Source: Primulina eburnea (lineage: Eukaryota > Streptophyta > Magnoliopsida > Lamiales > Gesneriaceae). From it: DNA of 64,000 bases. The notes under the pieces were generated by a model. It was not told where the DNA came from. It made no database searches and saw only the letters and a list, made by a program, of their open reading frames with translations. Position 1 is the stretch's first letter. Each line of letters starts with the position of its first letter. This document shows, piece after piece, positions 1-9,479 of this stretch. Location of the stretch: contig NC_133114.1 in the NCBI RefSeq assembly GCF_022965805.1, positions 3,060,761 through 3,124,760 on the forward strand, in the 5' to 3' direction. The position numbers were made by a program, and so were the translations under genes.

Positions 1-366
1 AATGAAAAATTATGTAAGTTATATGACTAAAAATACAGATTTTGTAGATTAGATCCCACATCCATTAGGGATGTAAATGAGCCGAACTGTTCGCGAGTTT
101 TTCGGATCTCGGCTCGTTAAAAAGCTCGTTCGGGCTCGTTCGTTAAGCTTATCGAGCCGAGCCGAGCCTGAGCCTTATTTTGGGCTCGACAATTTTGTTG
201 AGCCGAGCTTGAGATTAATGATGTTCGGCTCGTTAGCTCGTGAACATGTTCGATAATAGGTTCGTGAGCTCAAAATTGAGCTCGGCTCGTTATGCTGGCT
301 CATGAGCTCGAGCTCGGCTCGTTTAAGTGGTTCACGGGAGTTGCTTGTATAAAAAAAGAGGATATC

Positions 367-575
367 AGCGACGGTTTTTACTAAATCGTCGCTATATAGC
401 GACGGTTTTAATTAAAACTGTCGCATAATAAATTAAGCGACGGTTTCTAAAAACCCGTCGCTATTATAGCGACGGTTTACATAAACCGTCGCTATAATAG
501 CGACTGTTATGAATAAACCGTCGCCGATTAATATCAGCGACGGTTTTATCAAACCGTCGCTAATAGCAACGGTTT
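367..575. repeat. Left subterminal GCGACGG repeat array of the CACTA element
   Basis: About eight copies of AGCGACGGTTT and its complement AAACCGTCGCT alternate, so neighbouring copies form short hairpins. In CACTA elements such subterminal words are the usual binding sites for the small element-encoded DNA-binding protein. That role is inferred here. Confidence 0.8.
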
Positions 576-576
576 T

Positions 577-619
577 GGGGTTTAGGGTTTAGGCTTTAGG
601 GTTTAGGGTTTAGGGTTTT
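577..619 (+). repeat. Interstitial telomere-like (TTTAGGG)n array
   Basis: Six near-perfect TTTAGGG units, one changed to TTTAGGC, directly follow the left GCGACGG array. TTTAGGG is the usual plant telomere unit. The array is too short to be a chromosome end and lies inside transposon sequence. Confidence 0.85.
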
Positions 620-683
620 AGCAAACTGTCTTTAAATTGTCGCGTTTAGAGTCGTTTGTAACATTTGCACTTAGTCATCTTGA

Positions 684-1112
684 GTGTTTATTAAATGGAT
701 ATATCTGTTGTCCTTACAATCGAAAAAAATGTCAGAACAAACCATATTTAGACGAAATTACAAACCATTTGTGTTTTCTAATAAAAAGTACAAAATTGTG
801 GATGTCAATCGAAAAAAAAGTCTTGGATACTACGAACCATTTGTGTTTCCTACGCAAGCCTCGCAAGTTGTGTATTTGACTTATCCAACAACGAAGAGAG
901 CAATATCAGATTGGATGCATGTGAGTACTCTACGTAGGCGAGCTTATGTCACTGATGTTGAGCCAAATACTGAGTATAATCAAATTGATGCGAACGATGC
1001 ATTTCAAAACAACAAAAGTGGACCTCATGACATCTCAACTCAATTTCTTTTATCGTCTCAAAATCTAGTCGATGTTAATGTTATGTACGACAACGAAATT
1101 GATTTGAACTGA
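684..1112 (+). pseudogene. CACTA transposase C-terminal (DUF4216-like) remnant
   Basis: An open stretch of 142 codons carries 'VDVNRKKSLGYYEPFVFPTQ' followed by 'ASQVVYL'. This matches the pattern 'VDLNR..GY.DPF..A.QA.QVFY', which I know from the DUF4216 region at the C-terminus of TNP2-type CACTA transposases. An acidic, Asn/Asp-rich tail follows, also typical. The large catalytic N-terminal part is absent, so this is a fragment of the transposase gene. The first Met is probably not the original start. Confidence 0.65.
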
Positions 1113-1241
1113 AAGTGAAATAGAAGAGGTTCAATATTCGAGCGATGATGTTCGTGACATTTATTGAATTGTACTTTGGAAAAAATATATATTTCATTAA
1201 TTATAAATGTTAATGTTTTACAAATATTGAATTTATTTTAG

Positions 1242-1342
1242 CGAGCACGACATGGCAAAGATCCAACATCATGGGAGCTATACGTTCACACACATCGACA
1301 TGCATATGAATCTTTCGTTGACACGCGATTCGCCTGCTCCAC
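1242..1342 (+). pseudogene. Plant transposase (Ptta/En/Spm, Transposase_24-like) exon remnant
   Basis: Between an acceptor (TTTTAG, ending at 1241) and a donor (GTAAGT, from 1343), one frame reads 'RARHGKDPTSWELYVHTHR', then 'ESFVDTRF'. Plant CACTA elements encode a second protein (Ptta/En/Spm type) with a similar block, 'RHG.DP..WE.....HR...G.FVD'. Only this exon is left. Its position downstream of the DUF4216 remnant fits the gene order of CACTA elements. Confidence 0.55.
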
Positions 1343-1599
1343 GTAAGTTTATTAAATTTCGTTATTCTCATCAACGTTACATTAAGAAAATTCAATTTGA
1401 TTCATTTTAAATCAACATCAATGAGGAGATGTAGCGCTACATGGCTGATTCATTTTGTATGAAACACTTGTATTATTATTTGCAGATTAATAATATGATT
1501 ACATTTCTCAAATTTTGTTAATTTTTTTTCGATTATACAGCACAATATATTTTTATTTCAGATTTAAATAATTATAACATTTTTTAAAAAAAACATTTA

Positions 1600-1933
1600 G
1601 CGGCGGTTTTTTGTTCAAACCGTCGCGACATTAGCGACGGGTTTTATAAAACCCGTCGTTAATGGCGACAGGTTTGACATATTGTCGCTATAGTAGCGAC
1701 GGTCTAAAATAACCGTCGCTTTTTGGCGACGATGTCTGTAACTAGCGCTATTTGCGACAGTTGTAGAAAAACGTCGCCGATCAGATCGGCGACGGTTACG
1801 GCGACGGTTTAAGAAAAACGTCGCCGATCCAGATCGGCGACGTTTTTCTAAATACATGTCGCTATTAGCGACGTTTGTGTCAATACCCGTCGCTATTAGT
1901 GACGCTTTTAATCAAAACCCGTCGCTATTAGTG
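1600..1933. repeat. Right subterminal GCGACGG repeat array of the CACTA element
   Basis: At least a dozen GCGACGG / CCGTCGC words in alternating orientation, in segments of about 25-40 bases, end at the terminus TAGTG. The array produces an arginine-rich open frame on the minus strand that should not be taken for a gene. Confidence 0.8.
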
Positions 1934-2683
1934 AACCCGAGAAACATAGTAAACGAGCCATTAACGAGCCGAGCTCGAGCCGAGCCCGAGCTTCATAAAT
2001 TCCGAACGAGCCAAGCTCGAGCTTCAAACCCGAGGCTCGTAACGAGCTCGAGCCGAGCCCAAGCCGAGAAAATAATGAAACGAGCCGAGCCCGAGCCAGC
2101 TACTGCTCGGCTCGGCTCGGCTCGGCTCATTTACATCCCTAACATCCAACCAAGCCTTTACCCAGGTAATGAGATAAAAAAATTTAACAGGAACAAAAGT
2201 GAAAAATGTAAATTACAGGACCAAGAATATAATTTTTCTAGGTTAGAAGACATTAATCCAACAATATCGTGGCTAATATTCATCTATGACTTGAAATACA
2301 AATTAGGCAAAATATCAAATATAATCATATACATATTGGATTGTGATATTTTAGTTTTATATTTTTTGTCGAATTAATTATAGTCTTATAATTATGTCTG
2401 ATCATTTCTGAAAATCATGTAATTTAACAATTAATATCATTATTAAATTTTTATAATTATGTGATTAATTTTTTCATGACATACACATATTTAACAATGA
2501 CATTAATCATTTAATTATATAATTTTTTTAAAAAAAATAAAATTAATTATAAAAATATAATTACAAAAGTATTCAATAAAAAATAAATAATTTAAAAAAT
2601 CACACCTCAATACATAATAAATTCACATTTAACTTATAAATTGTTATAATATTTATTTCATAATAAGATACTAATAAATACTT

Positions 2684-2865
2684 GAGTGAGTCTCATGTGA
2701 TATCGTCTTACGGATCTTAATCTGTGTGACGAGTCAATCCTACTCATATGCACAATAAAAAGTCATACTCTTAGCATAAAAAGTAATATTTTTTCATGAA
2801 TGACCCAAATAAGAGATCCGTCTCACAAATAAGACCCGTGAAATCGTCTCACACAAGTTTTTGCA
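2684..2865 (-). mobile_element. 'GAGAC' palindromic MITE, copy 1
   Basis: This minus-strand copy is moderately diverged. The element's first base, on the right, is only 42 bp from the start codon used for the GNAT-like gene, so the copy supplies most of its proximal upstream DNA. Confidence 0.8.
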
Positions 2866-2907
2866 AGAAGAAGTCCCGCTGCCATCCTAACATGTGAAAT
2901 CCAATCC

Positions 2908-4118
2908 ATGCGGATAACAAATCCTCTGAACCATCCCGTTTCCCCTTTTCCTCCACAAAAAACCCTAATCTCAATCCAAAACTCACAATTTCCAATTCAA
3001 AAATGCAATCCAGGCCGACCCCAAATCCGAACCAAATCCAGCCCGACCCAAAACCTATATCGGAACACCGATAATCATGAGATTGAGTTGCCAACAATGT
3101 CCGAAATCATTGAGGCATCAAGAGCGCAGAATCTCGACCTTCAGCTGCAAACATTTGGACCCTTTTTCAGAATCACAGCAACGAGTTTGCTGACGAACAG
3201 GGATCTGGGCAGAGCTGAGGGGGTGGTTAGAGTTTGGTTTAGAGGGAAGATTCTGCATTTGGATTCCATGAAGCTTCGAAAGGAGACGATTGGAATGGAG
3301 AAATCGATATTCGGGATCGGATTGTTCCTCGGAGCAGTTGCGATCAGACATGGATACGAGTGTGGTTGCAGCACAGCTGAATTGCTTGCTATCAATGACA
3401 CCGATTTGTACCACTCCAAGGTTATCTTTTGACCTCTCAAAAATTGCCAGCCAACTAAAAAATTTATGGTTATTTTTTAGGCAACAGTTCGTGAAATACA
3501 GTCTGACGAGTCATATTTTATGAGATGGATATCTATTTGGGTTATCAATGAAAAAATATTATTTTTCATGTCAATATTATTACTTTTTATTGTGAATATC
3601 GATAGGATTGAACCGACTCAGAGATAAAGATTCGTGATACCGTCTCACAACATATCTATTTTTTTTTTTTAAGAATGAAAGTTTGTTTCGAATAAATAAA
3701 ATACCCTTCAAGTGATCATGTGCATAATTTAATTTTACTCTCTCATTTAAGCAATGATTCATCCTTCTTGCTTCTGTTGTGCTCAATAGAATATTTTGGA
3801 CCGTGAGATACTAAACTAACTTGTTTGAATTCTTTCGAAAAAATATAAACTTTGGGTCGAAATTGTGAGCATTGCAAAGAAAAAATCTCGAATTCGAAGC
3901 TGCGAATTGTACTTAAAGATGATAATGTGTTCGATGCTAAATTACAGCTTGTGAAGTTTTACACGAGGCTTGGTTTCAAGAAAGTGTACGAGGTGAGGGG
4001 TGAATCACTTGAAGATTTGAGTCACGTGTTGGTTTGGGGAGGAGTTGGCACTCGAATGGATGCCGATATTCGACAACTTATGATCAAATGGTGTATAAGA
4101 TTCAAGAAAATGATTTAG
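2908..4118 (+). CDS. GNAT-like N-acetyltransferase-family protein (2 exons)
   Basis: Exon 1 runs 2908-3420 (donor GTTATC) and exon 2 runs 3948-4118 (acceptor TTACAG), in phase 0, giving up to 227 aa. The joined protein has 'LDLQLQTFGPFFRITATSL', 'GRAEGVVRVWF', 'TAELLAINDTDLYHSK', 'LVKFYTRLGFKKVYEV' and 'VLVWGGVGTRMDADI'. I recognise these as a plant acyl-CoA N-acyltransferase-superfamily protein; 'LVKFYTRLGFKKVYEV' is the usual C-terminal GNAT segment after the acetyl-CoA site. The substrate is unknown. The Ser/Pro/Gln-rich first 63 residues could be an organelle transit peptide, or translation may begin at the Met codon at 3097 (164 aa). The intron carries MITE copy 2. Confidence 0.75.
3487..3652 (+). 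mobile_element. 'GAGAC' palindromic MITE, copy 2 (in GNAT-like intron)
   Basis: This degenerate plus-strand copy lies wholly inside the intron at 3421-3947. The left palindrome is eroded to AGTCTGACGAGTC, and the right palindrome survives as GTGATACCGTCTCAC. Confidence 0.7.
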
Positions 4119-4135
4119 TTCATTAATTACCATTT

Positions 4136-4138
<3 letters not shown>

Positions 4139-4179
<41 letters not shown>
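4139..4179. repeat. (TA)n microsatellite
   Basis: About 20 uninterrupted TA units begin 20 bp after the GNAT-like stop codon and abut MITE copy 3. Confidence 0.95.
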
Positions 4180-4180
<1 letters not shown>

Positions 4181-4181
<1 letters not shown>

Positions 4182-4358
4182 AAAACTTGTGTGAAACGGT
4201 TTCACGAGTCGTATTTTGTGATACAGATCTTTTATTTGGGTTATCCATGAAAAAATATTTTTTAATGGTAAGACTATTACTTTTTATTGTGAATATCAGT
4301 AGGGTTGATCCGTTTCATAGATTAAAATTCGTGAGACCATCTCACAAGAGACCTACTA
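4181..4358 (+). mobile_element. 'GAGAC' palindromic MITE, copy 3
   Basis: Full-length plus-strand copy with both terminal palindromes recognisable (GTGAAACGGTTTCAC and GTGAGACCATCTCAC). It follows the TA microsatellite directly, just past the GNAT-like gene. Confidence 0.85.
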
Positions 4359-4359
4359 C

Positions 4360-4970
4360 TTATATGTGTGTGTGTTTTTTTTTTTTTGTGTGTGGTTTAT
4401 GTAGTTGGTTGCAACGGTTTATCATGGTTTTTTTTGGTTAAAGAATGTCATTTTTCGAATAGATAAGGGGAGAAGCTTATAAATTTAAGCATTATTTTCA
4501 AACTATATGCATGTAAAATTTATCATTTAGATGAATTGAACTATTACTTCTCATTAATGAAATTAGAATTCGTCTGAGAATTTACCAACAATTAAAGCAA
4601 ATGTGTGGTGCTAAAATTGCAATTAGACCCGAGAGTTGTTCTTTTCAGTTATGGCCAACTTCTGGGTATCTATGTCACTCGACAAAGCTTGTCGACAATA
4701 ATAGTAACAAACACAATAAAATATATTAGCTCCACGGCTCGATCCTTCTCGCCTCACGCATTCTGCCTCGATCAAAAGGTCGAGTCCACCTACCGCGTTA
4801 GCACATGTAGTTACGCACGAACCCGGACTCGACGAAGCGCACGAATATGGTATATCCATTTCGCAAGTCTCCCATTTACCCCAACAACCTACATACATTA
4901 GGAAATCGATTTAAAAAATCACTAAAACACTTATTTTTTGCACATTTATGTCTCTAAAATATCAAAGGTT
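4360..4970. other. Intergenic, no gene recognised
   Basis: AT-rich DNA apart from a less AT-rich patch at about 4735-4880, which is open on both strands (98 and 91 codons). Neither translation resembles a family I know, and I see no splice-supported gene. Confidence 0.4.
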
Positions 4971-4974
4971 TACG

Positions 4975-5106
4975 TATAAAACTCAGATATTTACATGTCA
5001 ATCATACTCATATTTACAATAATAAAAATAATATTTTTTCATGAATTACTGAAATATGATATCTGTCACACAAAATTGACTCGTGTGACCGTCTCGCAAA
5101 AAATTT
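4975..5106 (-). mobile_element. 'GAGAC' palindromic MITE, copy 4 (truncated)
   Basis: A minus-strand partial copy. The element's left part (GTGTGACCGTCTCGC on the right) and core (AATAATATTTTTTCATGAAT) remain, and the other terminal palindrome is lost. Confidence 0.6.
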
Positions 5107-5323
5107 TGTGATGAAATTGAAGTACTTTGTGCTTCATAAGTGATTAGTTTTAGTTTTACATATTTCTTTTAGCAACTTCGAGTGAAAGATCAAGATTAAA
5201 TAAAAAGTCGATACCTGAAATTAAAATGAAGCAAATAACTGAAACCAAGCAAGATGCCGATAGGTTTGCCATTAGATCTTTGAATGAATACTTCTGATTC
5301 TATATATACACACATTAGCCATA

Positions 5324-5368
5324 ATGTGTGTATATATATATATGTATATGTGTGTGTGTGTGTGTTTT
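5324..5368. repeat. Compound TG/TA microsatellite
   Basis: TGTG(TA)n, then TGTATA, then (TG)n, about 45 bp. No gene is seen in the surrounding 5110-5955. Confidence 0.85.
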
Positions 5369-5960
5369 TGGCGTTGTTATTTACGGATGAAAATCTCGTC
5401 GCTTGATTACGAGTAGAATAGAAATGGAAACTAAATAAATGTGAAATCATATAAATAAACATATTATTTTAATTCCTAAAAAATATATATTATTTGACTG
5501 AAATTAATCCGAATCTGCTAAAAGAATAAATTAATACCAAATCTTGTTGAAGATTTGTATAAAAGTTTTTGACAATTAAAATTTAAAACATTATTTATTT
5601 TCTAAATTTCCGGATGTTTTATAATATCATTTTGTATTATTCTAGATCGAGGGATATGGTTATTTTGTGACTACTCTAAAAATTTGTTTTATAATTTTTT
5701 TACAAACGGTCAAAATAAATTGTTTTAAAAAAAGTTAAGATATCCCAACTTATTTGAAAAGCTCTTATTTGAATAGTTTTAAAAACCAAATTAATTTTAT
5801 GGTTATTTGTCATATCTTAAATCTACTCTCATATAATATATCATGGAAATTAATTTTAGAACTATAATAATATACTTATTGTGAGAACCGTGAACCTTGC
5901 ACACATGGTTCAAAATTAAATAAATCTTAATCATGCATATTTCAGAAGTTTAAAAACTTG

Positions 5961-6142
5961 CAAAAACGTGTGTGAGACAGTCTCACGGGTCGTATTTTGT
6001 GAGACGAGTCTCTTATTTGGGTCATTTATTAAAAATTATTATTTTTTATGCTAAGAATATTAATTTTTATTGTGAATATCGGTAAGATTGACCTATCTCA
6101 CAGATAAAAATTCGTGAGATCGTCTCAGAAGAGACCTACTCT
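5961..6142 (+). mobile_element. 'GAGAC' palindromic MITE, copy 5
   Basis: Nearly full-length plus-strand copy flanked by TTAAAAACTT on the left and TTAAAACTTA on the right, a plausible 8-10-bp target duplication. Confidence 0.85.
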
Positions 6143-6480
6143 TAAAACTTATCATGCATGAAATTTGGCAACATGAATTAAGAAACGTGTAGTGCTGGAG
6201 AGTAAAAGGCTAGATTTCTCTAATGCACACGGTAAGTAAAATATTATTTTTTTATTTTAGGTGTACATAAAAAAAATTCTTTGATATCATACTCATAAAA
6301 ATATTATAAAGGAACACGGATTACATAGCAACTTTAACGGATTCAGTCAAAATTCTATTCAAATTTCAAACTATTATAACTTTGCCAAGTCTGTGTTGTA
6401 TAAACTTTAAACTTAGATTATGTAAATACTATTATTACATGGAGTAGTAATTAATTTTTATTGTAAATCTGATGTGTTTT

Positions 6481-6864
6481 TGTTAAGATTGGAACTTGGA
6501 CCTAACTCAACCCCAAAAGCTAGCTCTAGGGAGAAGGATTGTCCAAGCCAATATATGCCACTCAAAGGTTATTTATGCAACCGATGTGGGACAATCAACA
6601 CACCCCTCTCACGCCCAGGAATGAACATCTGGAGCGTGGAGTTTACAAATAACCCAATTATGGGCAGAACGGGTGGTCTAATTATAGGCAGTCCAACACA
6701 TAACGGTGAAACCCGGGCTCGGTGAAACCCGGGCTCTGATACCATGTTAAGATTGGAACTTGAACATAACTCAACCCCAAAAGCTAGCTCTAGGGGGGAG
6801 GATTGTCCAAGCCAATATATGCCACTCAAAGGTTATTTATGCAACCGATGTGGGACAATCAACA
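6481..6864 (-). mobile_element. Complete TRIM retrotransposon (terminal-repeat retrotransposon in miniature)
   Basis: Two 120-bp direct repeats, 6481-6600 and 6745-6864, differ at only a few positions. Read on the minus strand each begins TGTTGATTGTCCCACATCGG and ends CTTAACA, the TG...CA rule. Immediately after the 5' LTR the minus strand reads TGGTATCAGAGCCCGGG, the initiator-Met tRNA primer-binding site. Just before the 3' LTR lies a purine tract (GTGAGAGGGGTG). A 5-bp duplication, GTTTT, flanks the element at 6476-6480 and 6865-6869. The internal region is only 144 bp and codes for nothing, so the element must be mobilised in trans. A 16-bp tandem duplication (CGGTGAAACCCGGGCT) lies beside the primer site. 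Confidence 0.95.
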
Positions 6865-6869
6865 GTTTT

Positions 6870-7689
6870 TTTATAGGATTCTTAGAAACCTCGACGATGG
6901 ATATTTTGGATCACAATGCTAGAACATGTTTTTTTTTTTTGGGGATATGCTTCAAAATTTTATAGCGTCAAGTGGAAGGAGCAAAAAAGAACTTTTAGTT
7001 AAAATAAGTTTTAATGCCCAATAAAAATAGAATAAATATATAAACGAGCTACATTTTTTGAAGATTTAAGTAATAATATCTTTTCTACGGTAGCATTTAT
7101 AAATGGGTAGAATAGATTTTTATATAAATTTATTATAAAATAGTTTAATTTCAAACTTTTGATTTTTAATATTATGATTTTACCACAAAAATAATGGCAG
7201 ATTACTCCTGATTAAACAAGAATTCAAATTTATTTCAAAACTAAATATTTTTATAAGCCTTCATATTGGTTTATTTCAGTTTTCTCGATTCATTTTTTGT
7301 GTGTGAATATTTATTGATTACTCCTAATTAAAGAAATAAAATTTCATTAAAAATTTTAAAAAATAAATTTCACAGATTTGTCATAGCTATGTGCTGCACG
7401 TCAGGTTTAAGTCCAAAGATATATATACGTACATAACATGAGGTTTTTAATAAAAAAAATTTACGATACCATATAATTTAGAGTACAAATTGCATTTTTC
7501 GTTGTTCATATTTGTTTCTTTGTAATGTTAATCTTTTGTGTCGTAAAATTTGGGTTTTAGTCCAATTTTTTTCAATTTTTAATTATTTTTCATCATGATT
7601 ATTGATCTGTCGTTACACACTTCATTATCATATTAGTGTTATCTCGGTTCCACACTTGACAACATAAATTATCAAAATCAGAAAGAGAG

Positions 7690-7690
<1 letters not shown>
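6870..7690. other. Intergenic, no gene recognised
   Basis: AT-rich DNA with short homopolymer runs, stops in all frames and no recognisable element. Confidence 0.4.

Positions 7691-7691
<1 letters not shown>

Positions 7692-7747
<56 letters not shown>
7692..7747. repeat. (TA)n microsatellite
   Basis: About 28 TA units followed by (TTTA)n. It ends a few bases past the stop codon of the defensin-like exon. Confidence 0.95.
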
Positions 7748-7751
<4 letters not shown>

Positions 7752-7759
7752 TTATTTAT

Positions 7760-7965
7760 TTAATGTGATTGGGGACAAAAGAACCAGCAACTACAACGGG
7801 TAGTCGTTCCTCCTCCGCTTAATCCATGGGATCTGCAGAATGCTCTGACCAAAAGACTTCCCACACGCTGTTGGCAAACACTCGAGCAAGAGTGAAAATC
7901 ATTTACATCACAAGGTTGCTCGATAATGTTAAGGCATATCGGTCTTCGCTCGTCGGCCCAACATC
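7760..7965 (-). CDS. Defensin-like (DEFL) cysteine-rich peptide, second exon only
   Basis: On the minus strand an acceptor (GAATTACAG) at 7966-7974 opens an exon coding about 68 residues up to TAA at 7760. The cysteine spacing is C-x7-C-x7-C-x3-C-x12-C-x12-C-x-C-x3-C, with the segments 'NIIEQPCDVNDFHSCSSVC' and 'RCSCWFFC'. C-x3-C paired with C-x-C is the cysteine-stabilised alpha-beta signature of plant defensin-like secreted peptides, and all spacings fall in the range I know for that superfamily. Such genes usually have a first exon coding the signal peptide. I could not identify one within about 300 bp upstream, so the gene is incomplete, has a longer intron, or is a relic. Roles of the family include defence and pollen-pistil signalling; none can be assigned here. 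Confidence 0.55.
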
Positions 7966-8094
7966 CTGTAATTCGAAACAATAGTAGTGTATGAAAAATA
8001 AATAAATGCTATTATAATCATGGAAAATGTTAGTCCGATAAATTTTAATCATATATGTTGTCAAATTGCGCATCAGTACTATATTTTTCAATTT

Positions 8095-9160
8095 TTGAGT
8101 ATTTTAGTTATTTTTTTATTTGAATTCTTGATGTGACACAGTACCCATGAGCACCACATGGGCATCAAGATCAACACCAAGCTCAAACAAGGATCAAAAC
8201 TTGGAGTCTAAACAAAAAATATAACCGATTAAACTTGAACTATGAACAACATAGATAAACAAAATGAAAAAAACAAATATACATGATATTCTCAAATACA
8301 TGTATATTATAACTTATTTGACGACATGAACCCACCCGTAGTCTCTACCTTTCGTTGTGTAATAGGTAAGCCCATGAACTAACGCAATAGTCTGCAAACT
8401 ACAATATCTAAGCAAACCAAAATGTCAAACCTTATGTAACAAGTTCATCCGAGAAACTGTTGGTATCCTAATTATTGGCCAAATTCTTACATACTCTTGA
8501 TTAATGTCATTGCCTCACATGCACTTACCCAACAAATTGATTAAAAAAATTTGGAAATATTTTCAATAAATAACATGTTTTGGTGTATTCAAATAGTTTG
8601 TTGAGCCATACATGTAGCTCATTTGGCTCAAAGTTCCAAGTTTGATATGAGATCTCAGGTTCTTTTCAATTCAAAAAATAAAATAAAAAAATCCCGTGAA
8701 ACATAATAACAAAAAAAATCCCGTGAAACAATCATTCAAACTATATATATATAATGAGCACGATTATGTCAAATATGAGATCTTATTAAAAAAAATCTAT
8801 TTTTTTTTATTTTATATTGAAAGCGACATAAAAAAAAATTCGAGTTTGAATCGACCTGAAATGAGGAAAACATAGATTGTCAAAACAAAAAAAGATTGCC
8901 AAAGCCTTGCCATTTCCCTGCCGAATAGTACTGAAATTATATATGTTCAGTCTTTTTTAATCTTAGAACACTAATTGAATTCTCTAACGGAATATTTATA
9001 TTGGATGAATCTCTTACATGTCGGTTTTTTTATATTAAATTTTTAGTAATATTTCAATTAATGATACCAACATAATTTGTCAAATATTGCATTTATAATA
9101 ATAATGACTTTCTCAGATTTATTGCTAGTTTGAAATTAAATGCATTTACATGTTGTAAAC
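8095..9160. other. Intergenic, no gene recognised
   Basis: This would hold a signal-peptide exon of the defensin-like gene if one exists. The minus strand has a hydrophobic frame near 8140-8190, but no convincing Met-plus-donor arrangement. The rest is AT-rich without open frames. Confidence 0.35.
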
Positions 9161-9168
9161 TACTTTAA

Positions 9169-9476
9169 GATTGCATTTGCTTGAATGGATTTAAAATAAA
9201 TGAATTTTTATTATAGTTTTATCGTCAACAATGAAACGAAACGATAGATGAAATCTTTTATACACACCTTATTTATTTACATATTAGTTACACAAAGTAG
9301 AATGTATTTCAAATATCTCCATTATCGGGTGAACTTGAAATTCATAATAATTAATATGAAACACTATATAAACATGTAAGGGGTGAGTAAGTTTGAATTT
9401 TATGGTCTTGTTTCTCTAAAACTACGAAAATACATTTGGAATTATTGATTTGAAATCCATCGATACAAACACGGCC
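9169..9476. mobile_element. Tourist-like (PIF/Harbinger) MITE
   Basis: The left end GATTGCATTTGCTTGAATGG and the reverse complement of the right end (GGCCGTGTTTGTATCGATGG) form an imperfect terminal inverted repeat of about 30 bp. TAA flanks both sides (9166-9168 and 9477-9479), the 3-bp duplication typical of PIF/Harbinger elements. There is no coding capacity. Confidence 0.65.
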
Positions 9477-9479
9477 TAA

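Larger units (their letters stand above)
340..1933 (+). mobile_element. Degraded CACTA (En/Spm) element nested inside the shell
   Basis: Arrays of GCGACGGTTT-type words on both strands occupy both ends, as in CACTA subterminal regions. The right end reads ...GTCGCTATTAGTG, so its reverse complement begins CACTAATAGCGACGG, a good CACTA terminus at 1933. The left terminus is not clear: CACGGGAG at 333 and CTTGTATAAAAAAAG at about 344 are only weak candidates, so the start is approximate. Two transposase-family protein remnants lie between the arrays, in the order expected for a shrunken autonomous CACTA element. No 3-bp target duplication could be identified. Confidence 0.7.
66..2141. mobile_element. 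hAT-type terminal-inverted-repeat element (outer shell)
   Basis: The first 20 bases, TAGGGATGTAAATGAGCCGA, are repeated as an exact reverse complement at 2122-2141. The flanks at 58-65 (ACATCCAT) and 2142-2149 (ACATCCAA) match at 7 of 8 bases, which fits an 8-bp hAT target duplication. The TAGGG start is also typical of plant hAT ends. Inside the ends, long arms (about 66-335 and 1934-2141) are built from GAGCCGAGCTCGAGC-like words on opposite strands. No hAT transposase is visible, so the shell is non-autonomous. The centre is occupied by CACTA-type sequence, annotated separately. Confidence 0.75.

Noticed and set aside
1615..1857. Arginine-rich 80-aa minus-strand open frame
   Set aside because: It is a translation of the alternating GCGACGG/CCGTCGC arrays, not a protein.
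367..1933. Regularly spaced GCGACGG words as a CRISPR-like array
   Set aside because: The words alternate in orientation, spacing is irregular and the context is a plant CACTA element.
1856..2377. 173-aa plus-strand open frame
   Set aside because: Its Ala/Arg/Glu-rich part is the GAGCCGAGC inverted-repeat arm, and it runs through the transposon end into flanking DNA.
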